DNA of 6,283 bases, from assembly GCA_003457065.1 (NCBI GenBank), contig DMJQ01000198.1:20182-26464 (forward strand), read 5' to 3'. How positions within the stretch are numbered: position 1 is the stretch's first letter; each line of letters begins with the position of its first letter. The position numbers and the translations under genes were made by a program. Shown one piece after another: positions 4,835 to 6,283 of this stretch. The notes under the pieces were generated by a model, which saw only the letters and a program-made list of their open reading frames with translations, made no database searches and had not been told where the DNA came from. Source of the DNA: Clostridiales bacterium. GTDB taxonomy: Bacteria; Bacillota; Clostridia; Tissierellales; Sedimentibacteraceae.

Positions 4835-5572
4835 CTACATTGCAAAAGACAGGTAGCATCCGCAGACAAAACCTATCAGCAGAGCGACTGCATTGCTTTT
4901 TCCCCTGTGCAGAATATTGGCTTCCGGTATGAGCTCATTTGCCGAAACATAAAGCATGCTGCTTGCTGCGGCAGAAAGGCAGAAAGCTATAAAGTATTTT
5001 GAGATGCCTCCCAGGGCAGCGCCGCAGACAGCACCGAATGCTGTGGGAAGACCTGTCAGCAGTGTCAGCAGTATGACTTTCTTAGGTGATAAGCCTGCCA
5101 TTGCCAGAGGAACACCAACGCTCATGCCTTCCGGTATATCGTGGGCGGCAATAAGAAAGGCTATTTTTAAACCCAGATTTTCGGAATAAACAGCACTTGA
5201 GCCAACCGCAATTCCTTCAGGGAAGTTATGAAGGCTCATGCTAATCATTATAATTAAGCTCATTTTTATGTAGCTTAATTTTTTTCCCTTATAACGATTC
5301 AGTTTTGGGGAAGGAAGTATCTTTTCTGCAATAAATACTATTAACAGTCCGATTGTAAGCCCCAATGTAACTATAAAAAAACCGCCTATTTCATACGCTT
5401 CAGGCATAAGGTCAAAGGATACGATCGACAGCATTATGCCGGCTGCAAAGCTTAACATTCCGGATATGGTTCTGTCGCTTGGCTTATGAACCATGATGGA
5501 AATTAAGCCTCCGATGAATGTGCCGATACCTCCTATTATAAATCCTGTCATAAAATAATATAAAACATCCAA
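4835..5572 (-). CDS. ZIP family divalent metal transporter (ZupT/GufA-like)
   Basis: Imports divalent metal (Zn2+, possibly Fe2+ or Mn2+) across the cytoplasmic membrane. The 245-residue product has eight likely membrane helices, at about 5-28, 35-55, 62-85, 103-127, 134-158, 164-188, 193-213 and 226-244. The family metal-site motifs are complete: HNFPEG (115-120) in helix 4 and HDIPEG (144-149) in helix 5, with the acidic-proline motifs DLMPEA (54-59) and ELIPEA (213-218). The short basic loop between helices 3 and 4 (PSPKLNRYKGKK, 87-98) lacks the histidine-rich stretch seen in many ZIPs. The start is a TTG at 5572-5570; the first in-frame ATG (5551) would cut into helix 1. It faces the sua5 gene across a control region with an operator-like palindrome. 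Metal specificity cannot be told from sequence. Confidence 0.94.
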   Translation of the reverse strand: MDVLYYFMTGFIIGGIGTFIGGLISIMVHKPSDRTISGMLSFAAGIMLSIVSFDLMPEAYEIGGFFIVTLGLTIGLLIVFIAEKILPSPKLNRYKGKKLSYIKMSLIIMISMSLHNFPEGIAVGSSAVYSENLGLKIAFLIAAHDIPEGMSVGVPLAMAGLSPKKVILLTLLTGLPTAFGAVCGAALGGISKYFIAFCLSAAASSMLYVSANELIPEANILHRGKSNAVALLIGFVCGCYLSFAM

Positions 5573-5583
5573 TTTTATTTTGT

Positions 5584-5589
5584 CCTCCT
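5584..5589 (-). promoter_or_regulatory. AGGAGG ribosome binding site that selects a TTG start
   Basis: A perfect AGGAGG on the minus strand lies 11 bases before the TTG at 5572, slightly farther than ideal, and 32 bases before the first in-frame ATG (5551), which is far too distant. An ATA codon at 5578-5576 would be at better spacing but is a very rare start. The nearer ATG at 5568-5566 is out of frame and closes at once. TTG is therefore the best start for the ZIP gene. Confidence 0.65.
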
Positions 5590-5615
5590 AATATTCTATA
5601 CTAATATATATGTTA

Positions 5616-5634
5616 ATTTCTTAATTTAAGAAAT
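5616..5634. promoter_or_regulatory. 19-bp palindrome upstream of the ZIP gene, candidate metal-regulator operator
   Basis: ATTTCTTAATTTAAGAAAT is a perfect palindrome of two 9-bp arms around a central T, located 44-62 bp upstream of the ZIP start codon. This is about where a -35 or upstream repressor site would sit. Operators of DtxR/MntR and Fur/Zur regulators are palindromes of similar length, so control by a metal-sensing repressor is a reasonable guess, but the sequence is not a match I recognise to any of their consensus boxes. Confidence 0.5.
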
Positions 5635-5669
5635 AAAAAGTTAAGCAGAAAAATATTTAAGAAGTAAAA
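5624..5669. repeat. 15-bp direct repeat, 31-bp period
   Basis: ATTTAAGAAATAAAA (5624-5638) recurs as ATTTAAGAAGTAAAA (5655-5669), one mismatch in 15. The start-to-start distance of 31 bp is close to three helical turns, which would put both copies on the same face of the DNA. The first copy overlaps the right arm of the 19-bp palindrome. It is consistent with a two-site operator, though AT-rich DNA makes chance similarity easier. Confidence 0.5.
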
Positions 5670-5671
5670 TC

Positions 5672-5700
5672 TTGTTTATGGGGATAATGTAGTATATAAT
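5672..5700 (+). promoter_or_regulatory. sua5: Promoter of the sua5 gene
   Basis: TTGTTT (5672-5677), 17 bp, then a consensus TATAAT (5695-5700). Transcription would start near 5707, giving a leader of about 60 bases before the ATG at 5767. The promoter begins 3 bp after the second copy of the ZIP-side direct repeat, so a protein bound there could affect both divergent genes. Confidence 0.65.
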
Positions 5701-5766
5701 GAACAATAGCGAAACAGTGGCAGGAAGGCTGGGGAACAATCATCAATATAAATAGGAAGTGTATGT

Positions 5767-6283
5767 ATGGTAGAAATAATTGAAACCGAAATAGTTAAAA
5801 TGGATCCTGAAAATATAGATTACAGCATTATTAAGAAAGCGGCACGCATTATAAACAATGGAGGTGTGGTTGTATTTCCCACTGAAACAGTCTATGGCAT
5901 CGGCGCAGATGCGTTGAATGATGAAGCCGTTGACAAGATATTCAAAGCCAAGGGAAGACCTCAGGACAACCCTTTGATTGTGCATATAGCAGATTTTGAC
6001 GAATTATACGGTCTTGCAGAAACAGTTCCCGGCAATGCCAGAAAGCTGGCAGAGAAATACTGGCCCGGTCCTATGACCATGATTTTATATAAAAAGAATA
6101 TTTTATCGGACAAAATAACCGCCGGTCTTAAAACTGCCGCAATCCGTTTTCCGGTAAATAAAATTGCTCTTGCCCTCATAAAAGAGAGTGGGAAGCCGAT
6201 TGCGGCACCAAGCGCAAATACGTCCGGAAAGCCGAGTCCGACAGAAGCAAGCCATGTCATAGAGGATCTCATGGGCAAGGGCG
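5767..6283 (+). CDS. sua5: L-threonylcarbamoyladenylate synthase (Sua5/TsaC), 3' end missing
   Basis: Makes threonylcarbamoyl-AMP from threonine, bicarbonate and ATP, the first step of the universal t6A37 modification of ANN-decoding tRNAs; cytoplasmic. The 172 visible residues cover most of the YrdC-like domain: PTETVYGIG (38-46), KGRPQDNPL (62-70), WPGPMT (99-104), IRFP (126-129) and APSANTSGKPSPT (147-159). The position after IRFPV is N131 where I would expect His in many members (R-x-P-x-H). Start is the ATG at 5767 with AGGAAG (5754-5759) 7 bases upstream; the overlapping ATG at 5763 closes quickly. The window ends before it can be told whether this is a short TsaC (about 200 residues) or a two-domain Sua5 (about 340-350), the usual form in Firmicutes; the symbol is therefore provisional. 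Confidence 0.95.
   Translation, partial: MVEIIETEIVKMDPENIDYSIIKKAARIINNGGVVVFPTETVYGIGADALNDEAVDKIFKAKGRPQDNPLIVHIADFDELYGLAETVPGNARKLAEKYWPGPMTMILYKKNILSDKITAGLKTAAIRFPVNKIALALIKESGKPIAAPSANTSGKPSPTEASHVIEDLMGKG

Noticed and set aside
4956..5189. 77-codon plus-strand open frame inside the ZIP gene
   Set aside because: It is antisense to the helices with HDIPEG and ELIPEA; its Ala/Pro-rich content comes from the complementary strand of membrane codons.
5743..6278. Minus-strand open frames of 80 and 105 codons over sua5
   Set aside because: They oppose the threonylcarbamoyl-AMP synthase frame, which has every expected motif and a promoter.
1..6283. CRISPR array, tRNA, insertion sequence, defence or phage module
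   Set aside because: No regularly spaced repeats, no cloverleaf with a T-loop GTTCRA, no transposase or integrase frame, and no terminal inverted repeats with target duplications were found; the coding content is ordinary chromosomal.

Overview
The window looks like chromosome from a low-GC, Gram-positive anaerobe of the Clostridia. Support comes from AT-rich intergenic DNA, strong purine-rich ribosome binding sites (GGGG, GGAGG, AGGAGG), one probable TTG start, sigma-A-type promoters often with an extended -10 (TGn), and families common in Clostridia (DUF1540, DUF3343, DUF3810, a lipoprotein ApbE). I cannot name the species. I saw no tRNA, rRNA, CRISPR array, insertion sequence or phage gene.

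Layout from left to right. 1-786 (-) is a glutaminase gene cut at its 3' end by the window edge. 787-980 is a divergent control region holding two short palindromes and promoters. 981-2066 (+) is a membrane-anchored DUF3810 putative zinc peptidase, followed at 2135-2443 by a small ten-cysteine protein made of two DUF1540 units. 2444-2693 has no gene but contains two consecutive foldable elements, 2464-2535 and 2556-2634. 2694-3818 (+) is an ApbE-type flavin transferase lipoprotein. 3895-4476 (+) is a YfbR-type HD 5'-deoxynucleotidase with its own promoter, ending in a 21-bp perfect AT-only-but-two inverted repeat that includes its stop codon. 4604-4828 (+) is a DUF3343 protein, meeting a ZIP-family metal transporter (4835-5572, -) tail to tail with only 6 bp between them. 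5573-5766 is a second divergent control region, with a 19-bp palindrome and a 15-bp near-perfect direct repeat spaced 31 bp. 5767-6283 (+) is the 5' part of the threonylcarbamoyl-AMP synthase gene (Sua5/TsaC), cut by the right edge.

The genes do not form one obvious pathway. They are mostly single transcription units: glutamine catabolism, flavinylation of extracytoplasmic proteins, nucleotide-pool hygiene, metal uptake and tRNA t6A modification. A loose metal/redox theme can be inferred (DUF1540 cysteines, the putative zinc site of DUF3810, the ZIP transporter, flavinylation, a proposed S/Se carrier), but nothing in the sequence proves that they work together.

I did not find a convincing new multi-gene system. 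The least explained parts are non-coding: the nested stem-loop before apbE, the long palindrome at the end of yfbR, and the operator-like repeats before the ZIP gene.
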